Assembly: GCA_950106755.1 (NCBI GenBank) | Contig: OX467082.1 | Location: 18,042,001 to 18,106,000 of the forward strand | Origin: Climacium dendroides | Taxonomy: Eukaryota > Streptophyta > Bryopsida > Hypnales > Climaciaceae | Length of the DNA: 64,000 bases | Direction: 5' to 3' | In this document: one piece after another, positions 46,626-59,029 of the stretch | Position numbering within the stretch: position 1 is the first letter of the stretch | Layout of the letters: each line of letters opens with the position of its first letter | The notes under the pieces: model-generated | Told to the model about the DNA's origin: nothing | Database searches by the model: none | The model's input: the letters and a program-made list of their open reading frames with translations, nothing else | Program-made: the position numbers and the translations under genes

Positions 46626-48230
46626 ATGTTGACCAATCATGAGAGGGGCTTGATTATAGATATGAGACATAGTGGGATAAAATTTGGACGAATTGCAGAA
46701 TTACTAGGAATGTCTTGTTCTACCGTTTTCACAATTTTGACAAAGTAGAAGAAATTTGAGTTGAATACCACTCAAAAACCTAAACCACAACCACGAAAGC
46801 TATCTGATTGTACAATTAGGGATCTAACATGCATCATTCATGGAGATTGTCGACTAAACTTAGTATCACTTGTAGAGACTTTTGGAGTTTACAGAAACGC
46901 CATCCACAAGTACATTCAACGACTTGGATTTGGAAATCAAATAACTGTAAGGAAACCCCATCCCTACTTTAGTGTAACTCATAGAAAACAAAGATTAACA
47001 TTTTCTCATAGATACAAGCATTGAACAACCAAGGATTGGACAAAGATTATTTGGACATATGAATGTTCTTTTGAATTGGGTAAAGACTCTCAACAAATTC
47101 GAGTTTGGAGAAAAAGTCATGAAAGATATGCTGACCGATGTTTTGTGCCAACATTCAAATCAGGGAGAACATCTATTACGGTATCAAGAGCATTTATAGG
47201 CTTTGACAAAAGTCCTCTCATTTTTTTGCCACAAGGAGAGCAAACAACAATTGCTTTTGTGAAACATGTTTGTGATAGTGTTATCTCTGACTTTTATTTT
47301 ATGTACGACACATTACATGAACTTCTCCTAATGGAAGATGGTGCTCTTGTCCCAAAGGGTGCATTCCCCCTTTTTTTGATGTTAGTGTGCGAATAAAACT
47401 TTGGACCTCCTATATACTTTTTGAATTTTAAATAAAATGAAATAAAAAAAATATGAATAGATTTTCCTACTTTGAAAGTTTATATTTTGAATTATTGATA
47501 TTTTATTTGTTAATAATAATTAGTTATAAATTTTTGAAGTAAAAAGATACATTGTAGGAATGAAAAATAACTTTCACACCCCTATATTATATAAGAAAAA
47601 ATTGTTTAAAAAATGAACAAAGAATTCCTAAAAATAACTCTTTATTGAAAGCTCATTTTGAGTTGAATATTGATGCAATGGTCATCTAAATGTGTTCTCT
47701 AAAAATATTTGAGTTCAAAAAATATGCCATTTTAGTGTATTTTTAACCTCTTCTAGAAATCATTCCATATTTTATTTGAGTTGGAATAAAATCCTATAGT
47801 CATTAGTAAAGAATACTCAAATTTGAAGTTAAAATTATAGTTTATTAGAAACCACTTGTTCGCACGTGGTTTGTTGTAGTAGAACAAAGTGCACCCTCTG
47901 AGGCTCCTGTGCATCATGGTAAGCTTCCCAAACTTTGGAGACAAGCACATGGCATACAAAAATTGCAATGGCCTACCAATTCACCCGACTTGAAACCCAT
48001 TGAGAACCTTTGGAAAATCATGAAAGACAAGCTTCATTATTACAAGAAACCGAGCAACAAGGAGGAAATGAATGCACTCATTCAAGTCATTTGGGATGAC
48101 ATTTCTCTTTAACAACTCCAATGGATGATTCAAACCATGCCTGAATGAATGCAAGTTGTGATTTCAGCAAGGGGGGTAGCACTCGATGGTAGGCAATTTG
48201 CACATTCATTGTACAATGCTTCATCATTTT
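46626..48230 (+). pseudogene. Tc1/mariner-like transposase, copy 1, interrupted
   Basis: Translation starts MLTNHERGLIIDMRHSG with a helix-turn-helix (RIAELLGMSCSTVFTIL), continues through a second DNA-binding region (LVSLVETFGVYRNAIHKYIQ) and reaches the catalytic domain (SPLIFLPQG, LLMEDGA, WPTNSPDLKPIENLWK). The third catalytic acid of the DDE triad is present in KPIENLW, but the first Asp position reads Tyr (TYECSFELG). Stops occur at about 46747 and 47022. A 552-bp element (47351-47902) interrupts the gene in the middle of the EDGAPVH segment. The gene is inactive. A second copy lies in opposite orientation at 48724-50167. Confidence 0.8.
47351..47902 (+). mobile_element. hAT-like MITE inserted in transposase copy 1
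   Basis: Ends CCCAAAGGGTGCAT and, inverted, CTCAGAGGGTGCAC pair imperfectly. An 8-bp target duplication flanks it: GCTCTTGT (47343-47350) and GCTCCTGT (47903-47910), one mismatch. Removing the element rejoins the transposase frame. An 8-bp duplication fits the hAT superfamily. A nearly identical core is found inverted at 49253-49805. Confidence 0.7.
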
Positions 48231-48723
48231 GAAGTTTTCATGTACATATTTCTTGTGTTAATAAAGTGTACTTCACTAGGATCCCACTACAACTTTTGGT
48301 TTGAAAATCGGAATGTTTCTGAGCATGATACAACTTTGCCAAGTTCATGAACTTTCCTATACATGACTGTTGCAGTCAAGAATTTGTAAATGAAGTGTAT
48401 CTAACTGTATAGTGGGGTACAGTTCTTTTACAAATGTTACATCTTGGCAGTTTTCACTATAAAGTCGAGAAAGGTCACTAAGTTGTTTCATACTCAAAAA
48501 TGGTCTGATTTTGAATTGCAAGCTACATAGGAATCATTGAGAAGAGTACTTCATGATCATAATAATATTTTCATGTGAAAGTCAAAATCATACAATATTG
48601 TGGATTGTGGATGTTTTTTTTTACACTATGAACCATCTAGTGGTACCATCCTTCGCCAAAATTAAAACTCACATTCAATTCAACATGTTGGAAACAAGAA
48701 TTTGTAGTTGTTGTAGAGACATT

Positions 48724-50167
48724 TCATTCTATACCACTTGAATTTGTTGAATGCTTGTTGTATGGCCTATTTTGATCTCGCAATAGATCTTTAACTATCT
48801 TCCATACATTCTCAATGGAATTCAAGGCCACTATAGTTTTTTTCATCCCATGAGCAAGCCTCCAGAGTTTGAAAACTTTACCACAATGAATGGGAGCACC
48901 ATCTTCCATGAGTGTAAGTTTTTGTGGCTCTTAATGCATGAAATAACATCCACTTAATGTGGCTTCATAAACATTTTGGACAAAATATGATGCAGTTCTT
49001 CCATTTTTGTGGTAAAAAGATCAATGGACATTTATCAAATCCAATAAAAACTCTCCAATCCATTACTGATGAGTGTCCAAATTTGAAACTAGGTTCAACA
49101 CAATGTGGTGAATATTTCTCATGTGAATTTTTCCAAATTTGAATTTGCCTAGATTTACCAACTTCAAAGGACAACTCATCTGTACAAATGATATTTTTTC
49201 AATTATCATATATCCAATGCCAATGGTTTTTAGCAAATTCTAATCTTTGGGGTCCGGGGAGTGCATTTTGTTCTACTACAACAAACCACGTGCGAACAAG
49301 TGGTTTCTAATAAACTATAATTTTAACTTCAAATTTGAGTATTCTTTACTAATGACTATAGGATTTTATTCCAACTCAAATAAAATATGGAATGATTTCT
49401 AGAAGAGGTTAAAAATACACTAAAATGGCATATTTTTTGAACTCAAATATTTTTAGAGAACACATTTAGATGACCATTGCATCAATATTCAACTCAAAAT
49501 GAGCTTTTAATAAAGAGTTATTTTTAGAAAAAATTTGTTCATTTTTTAAACAATTTTTTCTTATATAATATAGGAATGTGAAAGTTATTTTTCATTCCTA
49601 CAATGTATCTTTTTACTTCAAAAATTTATAACTAATTATTATTAACAAATAAAATATCAATAATTCAAAACATAAACTTTCAAAGTAGGAAAATCTATTC
49701 ATATTTTTTTTATTTAATTTTATTTAAAATTCAAAAAGTATATAGGGGGTCCAAAGTTTTGTTCACACATGGTTTTTAATGGACACTCTAAGTAACCCCC
49801 CCGAGCTTTGGGTTTTTTGTTGTATACTAAGGTATGGTTTTCTTGGAGCCATGCAATTTCCAAATCCAAGCCTATGAATGTATTTGCAAATGGCATTTTG
49901 ATGTATTTAGAATTTTGCTACAAGTGTTGCTAAACATTGGCATTGATCACACTTGAGCAATTGACAAGGGTCCTCACGACACGATCATATTGTTTCTTGG
50001 GTCAAGGTTGTGGTTTTTGAGTCGTGTAGCATCTAGTTGTTCTCCACTTTGTTAAGATAGTGGATACAATAGAACATGGCATTTTAAGTGATGTAGCACT
50101 GTCCTTGCATTTCATTCCACCTCACCGCATTCCAATGATTAGAATTCTTTCATGATCGGTCAATGTC
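48724..50167 (-). pseudogene. Tc1/mariner-like transposase, copy 2, interrupted
   Basis: The N-terminal part (about 50167 down to 49806) matches copy 1 (TDHERILIIGMR, SLKMPCSIVSTILTKW) but has several stops, and its start codon is changed. After the nested MITE it resumes with RLEFAKNHWHWIYDN, TDELSFEVGKSRQ and FIGFDKCPLIFLPQK, then MEDGAPIHCGKVFKLWRLAHG. The WPTNSPDL segment is deleted, leaving ALNSIENVWKIVKD. The three DDE acids are visible (TDE, EDGA, IEN), but the gene cannot make an intact protein. Confidence 0.75.
49253..49805 (-). mobile_element. hAT-like MITE inserted in transposase copy 2
   Basis: Inverted relative to 47351-47902 with a nearly identical core. The 8-bp target copies are CTTTGGGG (49245-49252) and CTTTGGGT (49806-49813), one mismatch. 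The insertion point differs from that in transposase copy 1, so the two insertions were independent. The outer ~45 bp at one end are diverged between the copies. Confidence 0.7.
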
Positions 50168-50917
50168 CTGGTTTACATTGGAATATAGTGACTGAAAATA
50201 GAATTTCATACGTAAGGTAGCTAAATGAAGAAAATCCAAACCAAAATGAAATGAAATATATATGAAGTAGAAGGGAAAAAATGACTTACTAGATTGAATA
50301 AGAAGTGTTGTTAATAGCAGATAGAAGGCGTTGTAACAAAACAATAAAAAGAGATGAAATACTGAAAACGGATTGCAAATGAAAAAGGTACTAGAAAAGA
50401 AATTGGGATTGAAAAGAAAGTATGAAATGGCAAACAAGCTACAACATTCAGAAATTGTGGTGAGAAGATGGATTGTACCATAAGTATTTTTGCATCCAAC
50501 ATGTTGGATTGGAATTTGGCCAAATATAAATCCCTCATATTGTGGCGGATTAGACCAATCACAAATAGGAATGGACTAATGGCAATTGGGTAGTGAAGTG
50601 CACTAGAAAAGGAGTCTACGGATGCAATTGGAGAAGTTTGGGGCACCATGATGGTGTTGTGAAAATTCGTAAATGAAGTTGCAACCATGGTGTTGTTTGG
50701 GGATCTAAACAATTAAGCTCCAATTAATCGCAATGCAGTGCAAGGATTTGTGAATTAGAACATGACATAGGGGGAAGACTAGGGCTATGACATGTCTATA
50801 AAAATTTGTGCACAAATTTATTGCCGAACAATCAATATGGACAAGTGAAATTGCAAAACTTTTGGTCTCATAGAGAAGGGAGGCAAAAAATTCATAAATG
50901 AACTGTACCCCACTATA

Positions 50918-51683
50918 CAATCCCCAGAAACTCTCATTCATCCATCCTATTTTGCCATTCAAAATAATTGTTCATAATATACAATTTATTTGGCATTTTT
51001 TGTCTTGCGTAATGAACATTCAAATTTTATGTTATCCCAATTAAGCATACTAAATTTCAATATTAAAAAACAAAACTTCATTTAGGGTGAATTTTTAAAT
51101 TAATTTTCATAAATTTACCTGATAATTCATTGAAAAATATTGGTGATGAATTTCTTGAATTTGATTGTGGAAATATCTAGGAAGAATCCATACACACATC
51201 TTTACTTCAACATGCATCTCCAAAAAGTTTCACAATTCCCTCTATAGAGATTTCAATGTTGATATAATAATATCCTAACTTTGAAAAATAAATATCTTTA
51301 TATTATAATTAGACTTTAGCAAAGTAATTGAACCATCATACTCAAACATACAAAATTAGTTAAAGTATGAGGATCAAATAGCAAAATATAGTTAAAATAT
51401 GAATTTGTCTATTTTACAAAATTTAGTCATATGGCATCTAACATTGAACCTCTTGAGTAAATTTCAAATAAATTGGATTGTTTTTGTTATTTTTACTTAT
51501 TTATTTTTTGCAACAAATATGATAAAAATTATAATTTTTCACGAGTTGAATTGAAGTTTCTTCTAATGATATACAATTCATAGTTTAAAATAATAAAAAT
51601 ATTAGATTGATATTTGAACACAATCTAAAAGAATACATTTAGCTATGACATGATATTTGACTAGTTGGCAATGGATCTCACCT
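50918..51683. other. AT-rich intergenic DNA
   Basis: No gene or clear element is seen between the Tc1-like element and the next TTAA-type element. Confidence 0.5.
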
Positions 51684-52335
51684 TTAAACCCTGAATGCCC
51701 AAGGCACCAAACTTTGATGTCAACAATACTTTGAAGTTAAAGCAAACCCAACCAAATTTCTATTTGTAGTATTTTATATTTTTGAAATTTTATTTGAAGT
51801 TTAATTTTAGCATCAAAAATCCGATTTTGAAAAGGATAATTATGATTTTTCTACTTAAGATTTTGTACAAGCGTGTTCATTGCAATCTTGACTTTCTTTA
51901 GTGTTGAGGGCTCTTAGAAACGAGCCTCCAATACACTAGATCTTGGAGAAAAAATCACATTAGAAATTCATTTAAAAAAAATTGTAGAGTAGATTTTGAA
52001 AAACCATAAATTGATTGGGGTTATGCATGTTAGGCCCTTTATCCTTATATTTTTTAGGTGACCAACTTTTTAGATTTGACATGTGAAAAGAAGATTGAAA
52101 GACTTCAAATCACTTTTGCAATTTTAACATTCTCATAATCAGACATTATAATCTTTCAATCCATAAATGATATTGTTTTGTTTTCTCTTCTTATGCAGTC
52201 TCTAACATGTCTAATTTAACTTTGTATGGTTACAATTCAAAAAAATTGATATAACTGATCAAAATATTGTTTATTTGTATAATTTAGAGCAAATTCGTAG
52301 AAGCTCATAAAAGGCCTTGGGCATTTAGGGATTAT
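51684..52335. mobile_element. TTAA-flanked inverted-repeat element, group 1
   Basis: TTAA at 51684-51687 followed by ACCCTGAATGCCCAAGGCA. The right end is CCTTGGGCATTTAGGGATTA, where the terminal TTAA has decayed to TTAT (52332-52335). The interior matches 9756-10392 along its length. An extra left-end-like TTAATCCCTAAAAG begins at about 52340, hinting at a second element start directly beside it. Confidence 0.65.
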
Positions 52336-54769
52336 GGGGTTAATCCCTAAAAGACTTGATTCATTGTGAACTAATCAAATATCATTTATGAGATAAATTT
52401 AGCTTTTTAAATTATATTCAAATTTCAATCTTATTTTTTTAATATGTGACTAGCAGGTGGCACTTGCTTTGCTACGTATTAAATATATTACTTTCATCAA
52501 TTAAAATGTAAATTTCTCAAAAATTGGAATCATACTACTACTATCAATCTTATTTTTTTAGTAGTTGTAGAATCCCAAATTCCTTCAATCTAACAAAAAA
52601 TTCAAATCATTTAATAGTAAGGATAAAACATTAGAATCGAGAACACTTAGAAAATCATAAAATCGTGAAAGTGAAATGAAGTTTGAAGCCAAGAAAACCT
52701 TAACCTTTATAATACCATGTACCTCTGTAATATCACTCATTGTATAAATGTGATATTATAGAAGACATTGTGATTTTAGTAGTATGATATAAAAGACTAT
52801 CTATCAAAATAGAAGAAATAAATTTTTTTGGTAAAAATTGGTTATAGTCGCAAAAATTGAAAATAAAATAGTAAATATAACAAAAACAATATAATTAATT
52901 TGAATTTTTTTCAAGAGGTACAAGCAAGAATGGAGATTGGTGTGAAGATTTGTTAATTAATTATCTTATATTTTACAACCAAAATACCCTTGCTAGTGAT
53001 CTTTAAGTCAAATGCCACTATCAAGTAAATTTATCCCTTTTTATAATTGATATACAATATTTTGATGTTTTCACTTTTGAAAAAATGTACTTTCTACTAA
53101 TGTTGGGTTTTATTAGAACTTTTAAAATAACCAAATTCTTATATATATATATATATATGAATAATTTGAATATTTTATTATAAATGAAGGATACAATGAA
53201 AAATATTATTTTATAATTTGAATTAATAAAACATTTTTAAAAAGAAAATATAAATAAAATACACACAATATTGTCTAACACATAGAGCTAGTAATTGCAA
53301 TAATTCGTTCTATTTTTTAAATTTTTTCAAAATTTTAATATGGAATAGAAACATAATTTTTCAAGCTTTTTTTTCTAAGTTTAAATCAAATACAAAAAAT
53401 GATTATTTTGAAAATTAAAATCAAGGTTGACCAAGGTGGATTTACTTTTGGAATGTAGTTGTAGATAGGATCACCGGAAACTTAGATTCAAAAACTATAG
53501 TTGATAGGAGAGTTGGTGCCAAAGTCTTTCTCCAAAGGGCAAAGCGAATAAAATACAAAAGAGTTTCTTTTTTAGATCAACAATGATGGAGACTATTTGA
53601 ACAAATGTGCTTTGATATATCTTAGGTTTGTTTTGACCTAATGTGGAGCTTCAACAACTACATTCCTCTAATTCTTTACCCAATCTCTTTGGCAAGAATT
53701 ACATTACTCTAATTCTTTACCCAATCTCTTTGGCAAGAATTACATTAGTAGTCCAACTCCAAATCAAATCCCAAACAAAAAAAATACTATTCTTTATAAA
53801 TAGGATCTAGGTATAATTTTATCTATACTCCCCTCTTCCTTGTAACTCATATAAAAATTGAAACCCTAATGCACTTGTTCCTTGTGCAAGGCAATATGTT
53901 CAAAAAAGAGGCAGCAAAAACATTCTTGTTGCTCTTGCATTACACAAAGATCTCTAAGAGGAGTTTCAAAAATATGTATTGAAAAGATAATCTACAAATG
54001 GGCTTGTTCATAACATTGTTAACCAACACTCGGGCCCCTTTTGCTCCCCCAGAAAGTGAGAGCCCCCAATGTTGAAACTTGCAAAATTACTATTGAATTA
54101 GAAAACATTGGGAGTTTATAGCCACTCATAATCCATATGTATTGTAGCCATTTTTTTCAAAACCAATGCTTGGCCACCAACTTAAACGAACCTTTTAAAA
54201 GCACAGATACAAAACAACAGAAAGTAACAACCAAGCAACCAATAGTATTATTCAACTTAAATTTGAATTCCCTCCCAAGAATCTTGAGAGGCATTATCTC
54301 TTTGAAGAAGGAAAGGATCATGCTAGTTAACAATGTTGTGTTCATTGCAAATTTGTATACATAGAGCATCAACACCTCAAGATGGTCAATCAAATATTGC
54401 AAAGTTTATATAGGATAGGGGCATGTGGTCTTTAAAACATTGTAGAAGGTACAATAATATTGACCTAAGCAAAGGAATTATCCTTGGTGTGAGACAAAAA
54501 AATTTGGCCACCTCATGATAGTAATTCCTAGCAACCCAACTCCTTTTTCATGTTAAAGGGGGTATAAAGCGCAAGGGAACAATACAATGTAACAAGGTAT
54601 TAATTTTTTTGTCTTCCAAGTCTCCAACCATGTGGTGATTGTCTATAAAATAAAGACACAAATTTGTACTATTTTTAACTATATTTTTGTATTTGTGTTT
54701 CATATAGTTTATTATAAAAAAAAATTTCACTTGGCAAAATATTATATCCCCGAATTTTCTTATACCCTT
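52336..54769. other. AT-rich intergenic DNA
   Basis: No supported gene. It contains an (AT)n run near 53142-53158 and a 41-bp tandem duplication at 53666-53747 (CTCTAATTCTTTACCCAATC, then TCTTTGGCAAG). Confidence 0.55.
53666..53747. repeat. 41-bp tandem duplication
   Basis: Two essentially identical copies side by side, at 53666-53706 and 53707-53747. The lack of divergence suggests a recent slippage event. Confidence 0.85.
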
Positions 54770-55034
54770 ATTGCAACGGCCTGTGGGGGTCGCCAATGTA
54801 AATAGTGGCTGACCTGGCAGCCACGTCTGCATCCCTGTGGGCAGACCCTACAAGTGTGAAAACAACCTCCAAACCCCGAAGCAAGACTTATCACCGAGCG
54901 ACTGCTCAAGGGCGCATTTGCAATGTGATCCGCAGGGAAGGTCTTCGGATGATGCAAATTCCTAAAGAGCTAGTTTGAGGGTTTGCAGGTGCGTTTGTTC
55001 GCAGAGCGATTGTGGAGCAGGATTCCGAGGGAGA
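54770..55034 (+). promoter_or_regulatory. TIC20 promoter and leader
   Basis: Base composition turns GC-rich at about 54770, directly upstream of the TIC20 start. Core promoter elements could not be assigned. An in-frame extension upstream of the chosen ATG has no ATG of its own. Confidence 0.45.
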
Positions 55035-55826
55035 ATGACGATGGCGACCTTGCGCACAAGCTCGTTGTCACAGGTGTTGGGACAATCTATGAGCAGTGGT
55101 CTTTCTTCATCGCCATCTCCCGTGGTATGTCGTGCACGTTTGGTGAAGGGAGTGGCCAACTGCGCTCCTACAATGGGACTTTCACTCAATCGTCTGGCGT
55201 TTACGCCATTAGGTTCTGTGGCGTCCGCCTTTCGGGAGGGCGATGCGGGTAGAATTTTTGCGACAAGTGTGAGGAGACCACGCTCTGGAGCCACCACCCC
55301 GAGGGCGGCGACGGAAGATGTGCCGTCTTTCAAAGGATTCGCCCCCATGCAAGAGAAGCCCAAATTTTGGTGGCGGATTTTAGCGTGCGTGCCATACCTA
55401 ATGCCGCTGAGCGAGACGTGGATGTATGCCGAGACGGCGTACAGTTTGCACTCGTTTATCGAAGACTACGAATTTTGCACGTATCCGTTTCTTATCCTCA
55501 TCGGCTCCTTGCCCAGCTGGTTCTTGCTGGCGTACTTCTTCGGTGCCTATTTGGGCGTGGTGCGCAACAACCGGTGGCCTCATTTCTTGCGGTTTCACGT
55601 GGTGACGGGAATGCTTCTCGAGATTATCGTGCAGGTGATAGGCACGGTGAATGACTGGGTGCCGCAGGCCGTGTACTGGGGGAAATTTGGAGCTCACTAC
55701 TGGCTGGCCGTCACCTTCGCTTTTCTCTTCATTGTGCTAGATTGCATCCGCTGTGCTTTGAATGGCATGTACGCTGATGTGCCCTTTTTGTCCGATGCGT
55801 CCTACATGCAGATTCCTTACGAATAG
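55035..55826 (+). CDS. TIC20: TIC20 chloroplast inner-envelope import protein
   Basis: TIC20 is a core subunit of the protein-import translocon in the chloroplast inner envelope. The chosen ATG at 55035 gives 263 residues; ATG at 55041 (MATLRTSS) is an equally good start. Residues 1 to about 90 are rich in Ser, Ala and Arg with few acidic residues, as in a transit peptide, with possible cleavage near TPRAATED. The mature part carries TIC20-I/IV-type sequence: KFWWRILACVPYLMPLSETW (110-129), LPSWFLLAYFFGAYLGVVR (159-177), WPHFLRFHVVTGMLLEI (181-197), VYWGKFGAHYWLAVTFAFLF (213-232), and the conserved end CALNGMYADVPF with YMQIPYE. Four membrane segments are expected at about 115-131, 150-174, 186-204 and 218-240. 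There is no intron in the coding region. Confidence 0.93.
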   Translation: MTMATLRTSSLSQVLGQSMSSGLSSSPSPVVCRARLVKGVANCAPTMGLSLNRLAFTPLGSVASAFREGDAGRIFATSVRRPRSGATTPRAATEDVPSFKGFAPMQEKPKFWWRILACVPYLMPLSETWMYAETAYSLHSFIEDYEFCTYPFLILIGSLPSWFLLAYFFGAYLGVVRNNRWPHFLRFHVVTGMLLEIIVQVIGTVNDWVPQAVYWGKFGAHYWLAVTFAFLFIVLDCIRCALNGMYADVPFLSDASYMQIPYE

Positions 55827-56731
55827 GTTCATGTTTACGAATGGGTGGTATTCCCTCCGAAGTAGGTATAATTTGCACAGGAAGGTCATTAGTTAATTGT
55901 AAATGAAATTGGTCCTGCCTTTTCATCAATATGGAGACATTGGTTCCATGTTCCATTTATGGCATTGCTGAGGGATGCTAAGAGTTTGCTCCTGTTGTGC
56001 TAATTTTCACAATCTGAGAATTGCTGGTTACTTGGAGAAGGGACTTTCGTATGTGATTTGCAGGGGATTTTGGGTTTCAATTTTGGAGTACTATCTCGTC
56101 CTTGTATGCATTGGACCTGACCTCTATGTTTTCTACACTAATCGGGCGTTACATTGTCCCACACTAATTACCGGAATCTGGAGAAGGTGAAGATAGTGTG
56201 GGCAATCTAGAACACTTCTTTGGTGTGGTTTTGTCTTTCTGAGAGGTGGACATATGTTTGCTGATTGTAGTTTTTGCGATGTTCTCAAATTGTTTGCCAC
56301 CTCAGAGAATTATTACTGGTTCGAAATTGCTTGCACATAAACGTGCTGTAATCCTTGTGCAGCTTTCACGTATGGTGGTTACTGTTCTCGACACATGCTG
56401 AGGTGCATTTGCAGGTGTTGTGTCCATGACTGCTTCGATATGTTTGTTCTAGAATATTTGTGTCTGCTTTTTAACCAATCTGGTATTCCACTCCAAATTG
56501 ACAGCTCTTGCACTAAGAATTGTGTCCCATATCTGGTGGAAAGTGTCACCTGTGTGGCCCAGGATGTGAAGGGTTTGTCCGTCTAGCAATTTGTACTCCC
56601 AAGGCCTGCTCTCTCTTGCCTTTGACGTCAGAATGTACAGTACATTCATTTGCGTGTAAATCAGCTGCATGTTCCTGATGAATATCATGTAAGCCATGCG
56701 TCGTGTGCAATTGCCATGCCCATTGGGTAGT
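55827..56731 (+). other. TIC20 3' region
   Basis: Moderately GC-containing DNA following the TIC20 stop. It likely holds the 3' untranslated region; the polyadenylation site is not resolved. No further coding region is supported. Confidence 0.5.
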
Positions 56732-57148
56732 TAAGGTGGAGCCACCCGTATCCGGTAACTTAAGCACTGGCGGACATGATTTGCAGCAGTATTTGGCAGA
56801 GCGAATATTTATGGAAGTGCAAAGATAAAAATGGTGGGGATAGCAAAAAATTTAGTGAAATTTACAGTTTGAACTGAAATTACTATGAATTATGACAGCC
56901 TGAAGTTGGGCTTGACCCATGTCCAATGTCTAGAGTCTTACAAAATTAATCACTGGGAGAGTACATGCAGGTATCTCTAGTACACTAAAGGAGGGATAGG
57001 TGGCACGGAAATGTTGGGACCAAAGTGGTTTAGAACCAAGTATGTTTGAATTCAAAACTAATGCAAATGAGTCCCATATTCTCTTGGATTTGAGACATTC
57101 TACTAATTGCTATGGGGGTTGTGGCTGGTAATGGGTGGCTCTACCTTA
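56732..57148. mobile_element. TA-flanked MITE (417 bp)
   Basis: The left end TAAGGTGGAGCCACCCGTAT and the right end, whose reverse complement is TAAGGTAGAGCCACCCATTA, pair with few mismatches. Ends and size resemble the MITE at 28570-28977. No coding capacity. Confidence 0.65.
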
Positions 57149-57855
57149 GTACAACTACATTACAACTACCTATAGTTACACATATGAATAGCTTTAATAA
57201 AATTGATAAAGAGAATAATTCATAAAATGGAGAGTCTAAATTTTTGGCATTGAGTTCTTAGAACTTTGGCTAAGTTTGTAGAGGATGATAGAGCTTCCTA
57301 AAATAAACTAATCGCTTCATATTTTATTTTTTTATGTCCCACCCTTTCCAAGAAAATTAATCCCTATGCATTACAATAAATGTTTTTTGGACATTGAGGA
57401 TTTAAAGAAAATCTAAAGAAGTTTACAAATAGATTTCAATTGCATGAAGAACCTATTCCTTGTACAATAGTTTGGGAATGTGAATCACACCAATCCACGC
57501 TATGGATCGGCATGGTCTTCACAAAATTACACTATGTAGCATTTATTGGACACATATCCTAGATAGTGTATTGAGTGCGTAAACAATTCCTTCTTTGAAT
57601 CCTGCAACTTGTAGAATACAAAAATCAAGATTTGTTGACTTTGAAAGAAAATTTTTTCCTTGATTTTTATTTGCACATAATATTCCATATTCGAAGATTG
57701 CATACATCTCATTTGTGCTCTACTCTATACAAATTCCCAAAGATTCTAGATGTGAAAAAATGCATTGGATATGTAGAATATCATTTTCATCAAATTTTAT
57801 AATCTCTTAATCTGCACAATAGATTTTATTAGAAATTGAAATTTTAATTACATCA
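57149..57855. other. AT-rich intergenic DNA
   Basis: No gene or clear element is seen between the MITE and the CACTA element. Confidence 0.5.
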
Positions 57856-58119
57856 CACTACAACAAAATGTGTATTTTATGATTGCAGAATATAATTGCA
57901 ATCAGTCATAATATTGGAAAATGTAATTGAGGCAGAAATCAATGTAGATGACTTAAAATATGATTGGGTTTAGTCATTATCGATTGGTCACATTTTTTTG
58001 AGTTATGTTTTCAGTCATTTGTTTTTTAGTATAATTTCTTGTATTCTGCCTATGTGGTGTATATGTTGACCACCTTTACAAATTGACTTTTCCTTGAGGT
58101 GCCTAAGCAAAGAAAAGAA

Positions 58120-58580
58120 ATCTTATGTGGCATATGATTGAGTGTAGTCATATTTTCTGCTGATGTAGAATATGACTACAATGAATCATCTTTTGGCTGA
58201 CGTAGCACATGACTCTATATAGTCATATTTTTTACTAACATGGAATATGACTATGGTGAATTATATTTTTTGTTGATGTGTAATATGACAATTGTGAATC
58301 ATTTTTTTTATTGATGTTAAATGTGACTCTTATAAGTCATATTTTTTGTTGATGTTAAATGTGACTTTTATAAGTCACGTTTTTTGTTGATGTTGAATGT
58401 GATTCTAATAAGTCACGTTTTTTTATTGATGTTAAATGTAATTCTTATGAATCATAATTTTGTTGATTTAGAATATGACTTGTCTAAGTAATATTTTCTT
58501 TTGATGTTTAATGTGACACTTGTAAGTGATATTTTTGGTTGATGTGAAATATGACTATTGTGAGTCATATTTTGATTGAT
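58120..58580. repeat. Subterminal repeat array of the CACTA element
   Basis: About ten degenerate units of 40-60 bp combine 'gttgatgt', 'aatatgact' and 'agtcatattttt'. The motif reappears near the right end (61130-61225). By analogy with En/Spm elements these may bind transposase. Confidence 0.75.
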
Positions 58581-59029
58581 ATAGCAATTCAACTCAATGT
58601 CATTGGTAATTTTGTGACTAAATGTAATTATACAGTCATACATCAATATGGTTTAGCTACTAAATAAAAGAATTCATGCAATTAAAAATGAATATACATG
58701 ATTTAGAAGATGTACAAGAAGTAGTCATATTGAAAAAAGAAAGTGCAAAAAAATATAAATCTTTTCAAAGACATTTATTAGTCACTATTACAAAACATAG
58801 TAGAAATATTACAATGACTCATTCTATGATTGAATGTTCACACATGCTTGTAAGGTTCATATTACTTACAATAGTATGAAGCCGTTGATTCTATTGTATT
58901 GTAAATAACCTTCAATGACTTTGCTTCAACTTTTAGTGCCTACATACACAATCAAGAAGGTCAATTTTAGTGAATGAATAATAAAGATTAATCTTCAAAG
59001 GTTTATGGCAACACAAATATGTAGTACAA

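Larger units (their letters stand above)
48408..50917 (-). mobile_element. Tc1/mariner-like element, copy 2, with terminal repeats
   Basis: An 18-bp perfect inverted repeat, TATAGTGGGGTACAGTTC, lies at 48408-48425 and 50900-50917. The outermost TA pairs fit the TA target duplication of Tc1/mariner transposons. Between them is a minus-strand transposase relic and a nested hAT-like MITE. Without the MITE the element is about 1.96 kb, a usual size for the group. Confidence 0.75.

Noticed and set aside
46626..48425. Terminal repeats for Tc1-like copy 1
   Set aside because: A TAGTGGGA-like motif on the opposite strand near 48285-48292 could be its right end, but no convincing partner was found upstream, so I did not assign element boundaries.
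50311..50962. Minus-strand frames of 133 and 85 codons upstream of transposase copy 2
   Set aside because: They are Phe/Leu/Ser-rich strings in the presumed 5' flank of a Tc1-like element, with no homology to the transposase domains.
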